From Arthrobacter sp. SPG23 (GTDB lineage: Bacteria; Actinomycetota; Actinomycetes; Actinomycetales; Micrococcaceae): a stretch of 64,000 nucleotides of DNA. The notes beneath the pieces are model-generated. The model was given only the letters and a program-made list of their open reading frames with translations, was not told where the DNA came from and did not search any database. Position 1 is the first letter of the stretch, and the number at the start of each line of letters is the position of its first letter. The position numbers were made by a program, and so were the translations under genes. The stretch covers positions 62,001 through 126,000 of the forward strand of contig NZ_JYCN01000012.1 in NCBI RefSeq assembly GCF_000876655.1, given 5' to 3'. Below, one piece after another: positions 8,235 to 16,784 of the stretch.

Positions 8235-10958
8235 ATGTTGACAGCCGATAATGTGGCCAGTTCACACGCCACCAGGTCCGCCGGAATGACACGGGGCGCC
8301 GCATGGCCTTTGATCGGGCGCAAGCAGGCGGTCAGCGACATCACTCGCGCGTTGGCGGAGTCCACCGGTGGAGTCCTGGTGACCGGGACCTCCGGCACCG
8401 GGAAGACCTTCCTTACCACCCACGCCCTCAAACAGTTCCGGGACGATTCCCTGGTTGTGACCCTTCGATGCAGTGCCGCCCTCTCCCGTTCACCCTACGG
8501 CGCGCTGAACATGCTGTTGAGCGATCTGGAGCCGGGGTACTTGAACCACCCGGTGCTGGTGCTGTCCGGGCTGATGCGACTACTCCGCGAACGCGCCAAG
8601 GGAAAGACCGTATACCTCTTTGTCGACAACGCCGGCGAGGCCGACGAACTCACGGCTGTCACCATCGCCCAGCTGGCCCGAAACCGCGCAGTGCGCCTGG
8701 TGCTGACGTGCTCGGATCCCTTGCGGCTGTCGGCAGAGCTTTCGGGACTCTGCGACGGCGGGTTCCTCACCCGCGTCAACCTCGAACCCCTGTCCTTCCG
8801 CGAGGCCGTCAGCTGGCTTGAAGAAGGCCTCAGTGCCAAGGTCTCACACTCGGCTGTCCAATCCCTCTGGGCTGCCAGCGACGGCAATCCGCACTACCTC
8901 AAGATGTTGGCCATGGAGCTTGCTGACTCAGGTTCCCTGGTAGTCCGGGACGGGGTGTGGGTACTGACTGCGGACCACCACGTCCACGGCCGGGCCATCA
9001 CCGACCTGATCGCCACACGCCTGGGACGGATCGGCGAGGCTGACCGGCGGATCCTGGAAATCCTCTCGCTGGCAGAGACACTGCCCTTGGACACGCTGCT
9101 GAAGCTCGTAGAGGCCGACGACGTGGACGCCCTCGAAGAACGCGGGGTCCTGGCGGTCGAGGACTCCCTGCCCCGCCGCGTCAGGATCCAGAGCCAGTTG
9201 GTGGCCGATGTGGTCCGCGAAAACGTCCCGCCCGGCCGGAGCAACGAGCTCCGCGAAATGGTTCTCCTCGCTGCGTCACCCTCCCTGCGGACGCCCGCCA
9301 CGGAACTGCCGTTCGCGGTCTGGGCGCTGGAATGCGGTGCCGTGTTGTCAACGAAAGAGTCCCTTTCAGCCGCACGCCTTGCCAACAGGAGGCTGGATGC
9401 CGCCCTGGCGCTGAGGTTTGTCCGCTCCGTACCGGGGCATGAGGGGCTGGCGGCAGCAGTCACCGAGGAAGTCGCGGCGCTGATGACCCTCGGCGACGTC
9501 GAGGAGGCCCTCGAGGTGGTACGCCGCCACCGTAAGTCTTCGACGGGAGACCCGGCGCTAGCTGCATGGATCGGTCTGCTGCTGGCCGAGAGCTCGGTCT
9601 TCCTTGCCACGCCGGGGGCCTGGCAGGAGGCCAGTGATTCCTTGGCAAAGGCGCGCCACATACTTTATGAGGAGGCGCCAGGTCCGTCAGCCGGGATGCC
9701 GGCACCGGAGCTCAGGCGCATCCGCGAGCAGCTGACGCTGGCGGAAGCCGAAGCAGCCAGCTACGCCGGCACGTACCCGGAAATGGCAGCCTCCCTTGCC
9801 GGAGCCTTGGACAACGCGGAATTCCATAGCGCGGAATTCCGGCTTCAGGCAGGCAGTTGGCTGTGTGAAGCGTGGGCCGTGACGGGGCGACAGGCGGACG
9901 CCGCCGAGCTTGCTGAACAGCTGAAGTTGCAGTGTTTGCGTCCGGAGATCCCGGTGGCGATAGCGCAGTCGGTGATTTCCCGGCTGCGCTTCGCTTATTT
10001 GGTGGCCGGCAAATGGGACGAGGCGGCGGAGACGTTGCCGGCCGAGGACTGGGGCCCGTCATCGGTGGTCTACCGGCGGTTCAGCGCCACTGAGGTGCCA
10101 GAGGCGATCTGCGCCTGCATGCAGGGCCGCGGACGCGACGGACTGGACCTGCTCATTCCCGGCATCAGCCAGCTGCGGATCCAGGACAGCGACGGCATCC
10201 TGACCCTTGCCTGCGCGGCCGCGGCCTACGCTTCGGCCCTGCAGGGGGAGCGCGAGCAGGCGCTCGGCTACCTGGCGGAGACGGAATCGGAATCCCGGCG
10301 GAAATCATGGAAGGTGTCCCGGGCGGAGGGCTACTTCACGGCCCTCGCGCGGGCGGAGCTGGAGGGTCCCAGGACGGGGATCGGACAGCTGCTGCGCATG
10401 GCGGAGGAGGACCGCGGCACGGGCAACGTCGGCCATGAGCTGCTGTGTTTGAGTTCGGCAGTCAGGCTGGGGGAATCCGCTGCGGCGCCGCGGCTGCTGG
10501 AGAGTGCGGCGGAAAGCCAGGGACCTTTCGCGGAACTGTGTGCGCAATACGCGCGCGGCGTCATCTCCGGTGAAGCGGACGATCTTATGGCTGCCGCCAA
10601 TCTCGCAGCAAGGCTACATAATGACAGGTTTGCCCTGGACATCGCCGAATCACTTCTCAACCTCGACCAGGCGCGGCTCGAACGGAGCCTGGTCCGGCAG
10701 GCCAAGCATCTGGCGGAGACCTGCCGCAGAAGGTTGCGGACGCCCCAGGACGGAAGCCACGACCGTCTCACGCTGACAGCCCGCGAGCTCCAGATAGCGC
10801 AGCTGGCAGCTGCCGGAGCGAGCAACAAGAGCATCGCAGCCCAGCTGCACGTTTCGGTTCGGACCGTGGAGGGCCACCTCTACCAGATCTACGGCAAGCT
10901 AAAAATCGAAGAGCGCCTGGAGCTTCCGGTAGCCCTCGGAAGTACAGGAGATGACTAG
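8235..10958 (+). CDS. LuxR-family STAND/LAL transcriptional regulator 3
   Basis: 907 residues with the same plan as LAL1: intact Walker A GTSGTGKT (about 50-57), Walker B-like VYLFVDN, helical repeat middle, and C-terminal HTH LTARELQIAQLAAAGASNKS followed by RTVEGHLYQIYGKLK. The ATG at 8235 follows AGAGG 8 nt upstream. It starts its own transcription unit under a dyad promoter and is followed after 2 nt by LAL4, so LAL3-LAL4 form an operon. Autoregulation is plausible because the same operator type recurs at the polysaccharide genes; not shown. Confidence 0.9.
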   Translation: MLTADNVASSHATRSAGMTRGAAWPLIGRKQAVSDITRALAESTGGVLVTGTSGTGKTFLTTHALKQFRDDSLVVTLRCSAALSRSPYGALNMLLSDLEPGYLNHPVLVLSGLMRLLRERAKGKTVYLFVDNAGEADELTAVTIAQLARNRAVRLVLTCSDPLRLSAELSGLCDGGFLTRVNLEPLSFREAVSWLEEGLSAKVSHSAVQSLWAASDGNPHYLKMLAMELADSGSLVVRDGVWVLTADHHVHGRAITDLIATRLGRIGEADRRILEILSLAETLPLDTLLKLVEADDVDALEERGVLAVEDSLPRRVRIQSQLVADVVRENVPPGRSNELREMVLLAASPSLRTPATELPFAVWALECGAVLSTKESLSAARLANRRLDAALALRFVRSVPGHEGLAAAVTEEVAALMTLGDVEEALEVVRRHRKSSTGDPALAAWIGLLLAESSVFLATPGAWQEASDSLAKARHILYEEAPGPSAGMPAPELRRIREQLTLAEAEAASYAGTYPEMAASLAGALDNAEFHSAEFRLQAGSWLCEAWAVTGRQADAAELAEQLKLQCLRPEIPVAIAQSVISRLRFAYLVAGKWDEAAETLPAEDWGPSSVVYRRFSATEVPEAICACMQGRGRDGLDLLIPGISQLRIQDSDGILTLACAAAAYASALQGEREQALGYLAETESESRRKSWKVSRAEGYFTALARAELEGPRTGIGQLLRMAEEDRGTGNVGHELLCLSSAVRLGESAAAPRLLESAAESQGPFAELCAQYARGVISGEADDLMAAANLAARLHNDRFALDIAESLLNLDQARLERSLVRQAKHLAETCRRRLRTPQDGSHDRLTLTARELQIAQLAAAGASNKSIAAQLHVSVRTVEGHLYQIYGKLKIEERLELPVALGSTGDD

Positions 10959-10960
10959 CC

Positions 10961-13660
10961 ATGACTGAAACCACCATTACGGCAGAGCGGCTGATCGGCC
11001 GATTCGGCATGGTTGCGTCGGTTGTCGACTGCCTTCTGGACGCCAACGGCCCGGGCGCCCTCATCCTTGGCGACGCAGGCATCGGCAAGACCGCGCTCGC
11101 CAACGAAGTGATCTTTGAACTTGGCAGCCGGATCCGGCCCTTTTACGTCTTCGCCGGCCCTTCGCTCTCGGAGGTTCCGTACGCGGCCCTTGCGCCGTTG
11201 CTGACGGCCCTGACTCCGGGACAGACGGACCAGCCGCGTGCCGTGCTCAAGGCCCTTGTAACGGAACTCAATCCGGAGGGCTTGCGGGACCAGTCGCAGG
11301 CAGTCCTGGTCGTGGAAGACGCCCAGCACCTTGATGACAGCAGCGCCGCAGTCATTGCCCAGCTGGCTGCTGCGGAAGCCGCCAGGGTGGTGCTCCTGTG
11401 CCGGCCGCACCCGTCGCCGCCGCCGGAGGTGTTGTCCATGTGGTCGGAAGGCCTGGTGGACCGTTTCGAACTGCAGCCCCTGAGCAAGGAAGAAGCGGAC
11501 GAGCTGTGCACCCGGGTGCTGGGCTCGCCGCTGGTTCCCAGCGCGAGCGCGGTCCTGTTCAGGTCCTCCGGCGGAAACCCGATGTTCCTGCTGGAACTGA
11601 TAGCCCATGCCAAAACCCGCGGCCATCTGGTGCAGCGAAATGACACCTGGGTACTTTTGGGCGAGCCGGGAGCAGCCACTGTCCGGCTGATGGACCTCGT
11701 CAGGAACCAGATCATGCAGCTGAATCCTGATCAGCGCCAAGCCTTGGAATCAGTGGCGCTCGCCGAGGCGATCCCCCTTAGCGTCCTTCAGCGGGCAAGT
11801 GACAGCCACGCCGTCGATGAGCTCAAGGAGCTCCAGTTCATCGCGATCTCGGCGGATCCGGCGAGGCACGTCCGCCTGGCCCAGCCGCTGATCGGCGAAG
11901 TAATCAGGCAGCTGGTTCCGACCGCCCGCAGCGTGACCATCCGGCGGCGGATAGTTGACCTTATGGACTCGCGCCCGGAGACCCTGGACGGCAGGCTCCG
12001 GCACGTCACCTGGGCGTTGGAGTCCGGCGCAACAGTCCCCGACGCCGACATCCTTGAGGCCGCCCAGCTGGCGAACCGGCTCTTCATTCCGGAATACGTG
12101 GAACGGGTGGTTGGCGCCATCCGCGACCCATCCCTGAAGCTTGCCGCACAGGTGGAACTTGCCCGCGCCAAGCTCTATGGACGGGACCCGATGGGGGCCG
12201 CCCTGTGCCTCGAAGGCGTGGTGGAACAAGCCACCGACCTTCGCACCATACGGCAGGCTTCCATGCTGGCGGCCCAGCTCGCGGCCGGCAAACGCAACGG
12301 TCCGGAAGCCGTGCTGCGGGCGGCTGACGCCTGGGCGGAGGCTGTCTCGAGGCTGGAAGAAGCCGAGCCCGGCTTCGATGCGAAGGAGCTTGAGACCGCG
12401 CGGCTGGGCAGCAGGCTTCTTGCCCTGGAGGGCTATCAGGCCGCAGGACGCCATGTGGAAGCGGAGCCGGAGCTCCAGCAGATCTGGGAATCCACGGACG
12501 ACGACGAGTCCCGCCTGCTGGCCGGGACGCTGCTGGCAGAGTCGCTGGCGCTCACCGGACGTGCCGTGTCGGCACTCCAGATCGTCATGGACGTCGAGGA
12601 TATCCTTGCCGATAGCGGTGACCGGCGCCTTGAGTACGCCGAGTTTGTGATGCGACGCTACTTGCTGGCGCTGCTGCATGCCGGTGAATTCGACGTCCTG
12701 GATACCTACCTGCAAAACCACATCGCCCAGGCTTCGAACTCCCTGATCTACTTCGGCGGGATGCTGCACCTCGCGGCGGGTACCGCGGACCTTCGCCGTG
12801 GGGCTATCGGGGCAGCCTTGCCGAAACTCAGCCAGGCGTCCGAGGTGCTGCGCCTCTCGGATGCCGGCGGAGACCTGCCAGACGCCCTTGCGGCCGCAGC
12901 CTACGCAGCGGCCATCCTCAACCGGACGGAAACGGCAAAAGCAAATGCGGACGCGTATGACGCACTGCTGTCCGACCACCGCCACGCGTCACCGCTGGGG
13001 CGGGCCTACACAGTTGCTGCGCTGGCGGAGCGTATGGGCGTCCAGACCGCCGTCTCAAAGCTGATGGCTCTCGCGGATGCGGCGGCAGCGTCCGGATTCC
13101 TCAGTTACGAAGTGGAGATCCTCTCTTTGGTGCTCCGCCTCGGCGACCTGTCCGTCGTGCCTCGCCTTGCCGCAGCCGCGGAGGGCTGCGAGGGGCGCAG
13201 CGCGGAATTCCTGGCCGCTTACTGCCGTGCGCTCGCTGCCAAGGACGTCAACCGGCTCGTGGAAATGAGCGATTCCGCCGCGCGGGACGGTTTGGACCTG
13301 GCGGCCGCGGAATGTGCAGCCCACGCCTTGCGGATCCTGGAGACGCGCGGAGATAAGCCCCGCCAGTTCGAGGCCCAGAAACTCGTCAAGCAGCGCAATG
13401 CGGCGCTGAACAAGACAGGATCGTCCACCGCCGAGATCCCGCCGGATCTGCACAAGCTAACGCGGCGCGAGCAGGAGATCGCAGCGCTCGTCCAAGCCGG
13501 TGCGAGCAACCGGGAAATCGCCCTGCAGCTCGGGCTCTCGCTCCGCACCGTGGAAGGCCATCTCTACCGGATGTTCGCGAAACTTGGCATCAGCCACCGG
13601 GAAGACCTGGCTTCCGTAGCCTACGGTGCCCGCCACGCCGGCCTGCCCGGCACGGCCTGA
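10961..13660 (+). CDS. LuxR-family STAND/LAL transcriptional regulator 4
   Basis: 899 residues: Walker A GDAGIGKTA (about 36-44), Walker B VLVVEDAQHLDD, helical repeat middle, and C-terminal LuxR HTH LTRREQEIAALVQAGASNRE then RTVEGHLYRMFAKLG. ATG at 10961 with GGAG about 10 nt upstream, inside the end of LAL3. Its ATPase motifs are the most complete of the five. The UDP-sugar dehydrogenase operon lies downstream behind a promoter with the shared dyad. The target is not known. Confidence 0.9.
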   Translation: MTETTITAERLIGRFGMVASVVDCLLDANGPGALILGDAGIGKTALANEVIFELGSRIRPFYVFAGPSLSEVPYAALAPLLTALTPGQTDQPRAVLKALVTELNPEGLRDQSQAVLVVEDAQHLDDSSAAVIAQLAAAEAARVVLLCRPHPSPPPEVLSMWSEGLVDRFELQPLSKEEADELCTRVLGSPLVPSASAVLFRSSGGNPMFLLELIAHAKTRGHLVQRNDTWVLLGEPGAATVRLMDLVRNQIMQLNPDQRQALESVALAEAIPLSVLQRASDSHAVDELKELQFIAISADPARHVRLAQPLIGEVIRQLVPTARSVTIRRRIVDLMDSRPETLDGRLRHVTWALESGATVPDADILEAAQLANRLFIPEYVERVVGAIRDPSLKLAAQVELARAKLYGRDPMGAALCLEGVVEQATDLRTIRQASMLAAQLAAGKRNGPEAVLRAADAWAEAVSRLEEAEPGFDAKELETARLGSRLLALEGYQAAGRHVEAEPELQQIWESTDDDESRLLAGTLLAESLALTGRAVSALQIVMDVEDILADSGDRRLEYAEFVMRRYLLALLHAGEFDVLDTYLQNHIAQASNSLIYFGGMLHLAAGTADLRRGAIGAALPKLSQASEVLRLSDAGGDLPDALAAAAYAAAILNRTETAKANADAYDALLSDHRHASPLGRAYTVAALAERMGVQTAVSKLMALADAAAASGFLSYEVEILSLVLRLGDLSVVPRLAAAAEGCEGRSAEFLAAYCRALAAKDVNRLVEMSDSAARDGLDLAAAECAAHALRILETRGDKPRQFEAQKLVKQRNAALNKTGSSTAEIPPDLHKLTRREQEIAALVQAGASNREIALQLGLSLRTVEGHLYRMFAKLGISHREDLASVAYGARHAGLPGTA

Positions 13661-13674
13661 CCTGACGCCGGCAC

Positions 13675-13725
13675 TGCCAGTACGGCACGGACCCTTCCGG
13701 CACGGCCGGGTCCGGCCGGCTGGCA
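13675..13725 (+). terminator. Possible terminator of LAL4
   Basis: Nested inverted repeats TGCCAG...CTGGCA and GGACCC...GGGTCC begin 15 bases after the LAL4 stop. No T-run follows, so this is a hairpin of uncertain efficiency. Confidence 0.4.
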
Positions 13726-13829
13726 GCGTTAGAGCCCGGCCACATCTGTAGTCAACCCTCCGGCTACCCGCTGGAATTTTTCCGCGCCCCGGGATCGGAG
13801 CCGGCCCTGCGTTCGCGCCGTCCTCAAAC

Positions 13830-13946
13830 GAGTATTCATGCGAGTGGTTCGGGCGGGCCGGGCGGGTACCACCCTGTACACCTCAGTGATGCACCCGCAA
13901 AGACGGGTAGAGCCCACTCGCGCCCCGGCAGGTGGTTGGTTAATAC
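13830..13946 (+). promoter_or_regulatory. Dyad/direct-repeat promoter of the UDP-sugar dehydrogenase operon
   Basis: Half-sites GAGTA 13830, GAGTG 13842, GGGTA 13864 and GGGTA 13905 are spaced 12, 22 and 41 bp. The last is the left arm of the dyad-like GGGTAGAgCCCACTC (13905-13919). TAATAC follows at 13941-13946. GGTCTC at 13990-13995 lies 3 nt before an ATG at 13999. This and the short ORF are all that I see in the 549-base gap 13661-14209. Confidence 0.6.
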
Positions 13947-13998
13947 GCTGTAGCTTGTTGGGCCGCAGGCAACTATTGGGGAAGAAGTGGGTCTCTAA

Positions 13999-14208
13999 AT
14001 GCATCAATCAGCTGACACTTGGCATTCGGAATTTCACGTGGCAATCCACCTGGAACACTCCTCCAGGGCGACCAGCATCCCGCGGATCGCGGGCACCCCA
14101 TTCGAGCCGGCGACGATCCGGGCAGCATCTTCTGTTACCGGGATCTGCCACCTTTCGTCGCTGGCTTTCTTTCAAACGGGACACATCGAATACCGGGAGG
14201 TCGGTTAG
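13999..14208 (+). CDS. Candidate 69-residue leader ORF
   Basis: Opens at an ATG preceded by GGTCTC plus 3 nt, as at two other ATGs in this window. It ends in TAG two bases before the ATG of the sugar dehydrogenase (14210), an arrangement that allows translational coupling. The product (MHQSADTWHSEFHVAIHLEH at its start) resembles no family I know and has neither signal peptide nor membrane segment. Third codon positions are only moderately G/C-rich, so it may be a leader rather than a functional protein. Confidence 0.35.
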   Translation: MHQSADTWHSEFHVAIHLEHSSRATSIPRIAGTPFEPATIRAASSVTGICHLSSLAFFQTGHIEYREVG

Positions 14209-14209
14209 C

Positions 14210-15643
14210 ATGACACCGAACACCAAACTCAAGACCCACAAAGCCGCCCTGAGCAGGGCCGAGCTTCCACCGCTCCATGAGGATTCCCGGGAATGGCCGG
14301 AAGACGGAGCAGGGGTGCCAGAGCTGGCGTCGGAAGCCGTTGAATCAGACGCAGCGGCAGACGACGCTGCCAGCCAGGATCTCACCTTCACGTTCGACGT
14401 CGCGATTGTGGGACTTGGCTACGTTGGCCTGCCGACGGCGCTTGCCATCAACGCCTCCGGACGGCGCGTCCTGGGACTCGACGTCTCCGAGAACAGGCTG
14501 GCTGTCATCCGGTCCCGGCAGGCTGACCTGCTGGACTCCGACAAAGTCCGGCTCGACAACGCGCTGGAGGACCCGTCCTTCATGATCAGCACGGACCTCT
14601 CACTGCTGGCACGGGCGGCTGCAGTGGTGGTTTGCGTCCCCACCCCGGTGGATCCCTACCTGGTGCCCGATCTCGGCATTCTCCGGGCAGCGTGCGCTTC
14701 CGTGGTCGAATTCGCGGTACCGGACCAGCTGCTGATGCTGACGTCCACCACCTACGTGGGATCCACCAGGGACCTCCTGGCAGTGCCGCTGGCCGCCAAA
14801 GGCCTGATTCCCGGCCGGGATGTGTTCGTAGCCTTCTCGCCGGAACGCATCAACCCCGGCGTGGACGCCTTCTCGCACGAGGACGTTCCCCGGGTGGTGG
14901 GGGGAGTAACTCCTGCTTGCGGTGAGGCCGCAGCCGAGCTGCTCCAGGCCAGCACCAAGCTGGTGCATGTTGTGCCGTCAGCCGATGTGGCCGAAATGAC
15001 CAAACTCGTCGAAAACACGTTCCGTGCGGTGAACATCGCCCTTGCCAACGAGTTCGCGGATATCTGCCACGAGTTGGGCATGGAGGTCATGGACGTGATC
15101 GATGCGGCGTCGACGAAGCCTTACGGCTTTATGCCGTTCACGCCCGGCCCGGGCGTCGGTGGACACTGCATTCCCTGCGACCCGCACTACCTGCTGTGGC
15201 AGTTGCGGAAGGCAAGGGTCACGGCGCCCGTCATCGAGCACGCCATGGCAGGCATCGCAGGAAGGCCCCACCAGGTGGTGGAAAAGGCCCGGCGCATCCT
15301 GTCGGACCGGAACCACGGAATCAAGGGAGCCCGTGTGCTGGTCCTTGGCGTGGCCTACAAGCCGGATGTCGAGGACCTCCGCGAATCTCCGGCCTTGGAG
15401 ATTATCGCCGCAATGGTGGCCGACGGCGCTGTGGTTGCCTACCACGATCCGTGGTGCCCCACGGCCCCCGACGGCCAGGGCAGCTCGCTGGAATCCCTCG
15501 AGGACCCGTCGAAGTGGGACGCGGATCTGGTCATCCTTCACACCAGGCACTCCGCGATGGACATCGACTGGCTGCGTGACACCCCGGCCGTCCTGGACAC
15601 CACCTACCGGCTTCCGGCCGGCACCAACGTCACGAGGTTGTGA
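14210..15643 (+). CDS. Nucleotide-sugar dehydrogenase (UDP-HexNAc 6-dehydrogenase type)
   Basis: Oxidises a UDP-sugar at C6 to the uronate with two NAD+, supplying precursor for surface polysaccharide. 477 residues: N-terminal Rossmann fold (VAIVGLGYVGLPTALAINAS, about 65-84), central domain with FSPERINPG and catalytic Cys in GVGGHCIPCDPHYL, and C-terminal UDP-binding domain with GVAYKPDVEDLRESPA. The pattern is closest to WecC/WbpA/VipA rather than UDP-glucose dehydrogenase, but the substrate is not certain. An extra acidic leader of about 60 residues precedes the fold. The start at 14210 has GGGAGG 9 nt upstream. Co-transcribed with the epimerase gene that follows. Confidence 0.9.
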   Translation: MTPNTKLKTHKAALSRAELPPLHEDSREWPEDGAGVPELASEAVESDAAADDAASQDLTFTFDVAIVGLGYVGLPTALAINASGRRVLGLDVSENRLAVIRSRQADLLDSDKVRLDNALEDPSFMISTDLSLLARAAAVVVCVPTPVDPYLVPDLGILRAACASVVEFAVPDQLLMLTSTTYVGSTRDLLAVPLAAKGLIPGRDVFVAFSPERINPGVDAFSHEDVPRVVGGVTPACGEAAAELLQASTKLVHVVPSADVAEMTKLVENTFRAVNIALANEFADICHELGMEVMDVIDAASTKPYGFMPFTPGPGVGGHCIPCDPHYLLWQLRKARVTAPVIEHAMAGIAGRPHQVVEKARRILSDRNHGIKGARVLVLGVAYKPDVEDLRESPALEIIAAMVADGAVVAYHDPWCPTAPDGQGSSLESLEDPSKWDADLVILHTRHSAMDIDWLRDTPAVLDTTYRLPAGTNVTRL

Positions 15644-15696
15644 ATCCGAGTTGTGAGCCCAGCGGCCCAGCTGGGATTCAAAAGAAAGTAGGAGAA

Positions 15697-16704
15697 GTGA
15701 AAACAGCAATCACCGGCGGAGCCGGCTTCATTGGGAGCCATCTCGTGGAGCACCTCCTCGCGGCCGGGGACACAGTCACCGTCTTGGATGATCTCTCAAC
15801 CGGTCGCCTGGAAAACCTCCGGACGGTGATTGGCCACCGGGACTTCCATTTCGTGGAGGGCACCATCCTGGACCGCGCAGCGGTGGACAAAGTGGTGGCC
15901 GGTGCCGACCGGGTGTTCCACCTGGCCGCCGCGGTAGGCGTCAACCTCATCGTTGAGCACCCCTTGGAGAGCTTGCGCACCAATATCCACGGGACGGAAG
16001 TGGTCCTGGACGCGGTCCTGGAATCCGGGGCGACGCTGCTCCTGGCATCCACGAGTGAAATTTACGGGAAGAACACTTCGGACAGCCTTTCGGAGGAATC
16101 AGACAGGATCCTCGGCTCCGCGCTCAAGTCCCGGTGGACCTACGCCGCGGCCAAGGGCATCGACGAGGCGTTTGCGCACGCCTACTGGCGCCAGTTCGGA
16201 CTTCCGGTTGCCATTGTCCGGCTGTTCAACACGGTGGGTCCGCGGCAGACGGGCCGCTACGGAATGGTGGTTCCCCGGCTCGTCAAGCAGGCGCTGGCCG
16301 GGGAGCCACTGACCGTCTACGGCGACGGCCACCAGACACGGTGTTTCTCCTATGTCGGGGACATCGTTCCGGCCATCACCAAAATCTCCGAGGAAAAGTC
16401 CGCTTACGGCAATGCGTACAACCTGGGCGGCAGCTATGAGATCTCGATCTTGACCCTCGCAGAGCGGATCGTGGAGCTGCTCGGCAGCGGAAGCCCCATC
16501 ACCCTGGTGCCCTACGAACAGGCCTACGCCGAGGGATATGAGGACATGCGCCGGCGTGTGCCAAACAACGGCAAAGCGAAGGATCTGGTGGGCTTCGACC
16601 CCAAGACCACACTGGACCAGATCATCCTGAACGTGGCGGCCGACCACCGCCCGGTGAAAGCACCCGACCCGCTCGGGTGGAAAGTCACGATGGCGGCCAA
16701 CTAG
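15697..16704 (+). CDS. NAD-dependent sugar epimerase/dehydratase
   Basis: Extended short-chain dehydrogenase acting on an NDP-sugar, presumably the product of the preceding dehydrogenase. 335 residues from GTG 15697. Visible: GGAGFIGSHLVEHLL (NAD binding, residues 7-21), catalytic STSEIYG and YAAAK (Y-x3-K), and RLFNTVGPRQTGRYGMVVP for substrate binding. This pattern fits UDP-glucuronate decarboxylase or UDP-glucose/GlcNAc 4-epimerase families; I cannot choose between them. An in-frame GTG at 15640 overlapping the upstream stop (GTGA) is an alternative start. GTG 15697 is preferred because the protein then begins right at the Rossmann strand, although its AGGAG is only 2 nt away. Confidence 0.85.
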   Translation: MKTAITGGAGFIGSHLVEHLLAAGDTVTVLDDLSTGRLENLRTVIGHRDFHFVEGTILDRAAVDKVVAGADRVFHLAAAVGVNLIVEHPLESLRTNIHGTEVVLDAVLESGATLLLASTSEIYGKNTSDSLSEESDRILGSALKSRWTYAAAKGIDEAFAHAYWRQFGLPVAIVRLFNTVGPRQTGRYGMVVPRLVKQALAGEPLTVYGDGHQTRCFSYVGDIVPAITKISEEKSAYGNAYNLGGSYEISILTLAERIVELLGSGSPITLVPYEQAYAEGYEDMRRRVPNNGKAKDLVGFDPKTTLDQIILNVAADHRPVKAPDPLGWKVTMAAN

Positions 16705-16784
16705 CCGTCCGTGAGGTGCCGCGCCGTACGGGGGGCGGCAACCGTCAAAAGTTATGAGCACCTTCGACGAAAGAGTTGAGTTCC

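Noticed and set aside
13838..14209. Extension of the sugar-dehydrogenase frame by 124 codons upstream
   Set aside because: The added residues are not family-like, the region holds promoter elements, and ATG 14210 has GGGAGG before it.
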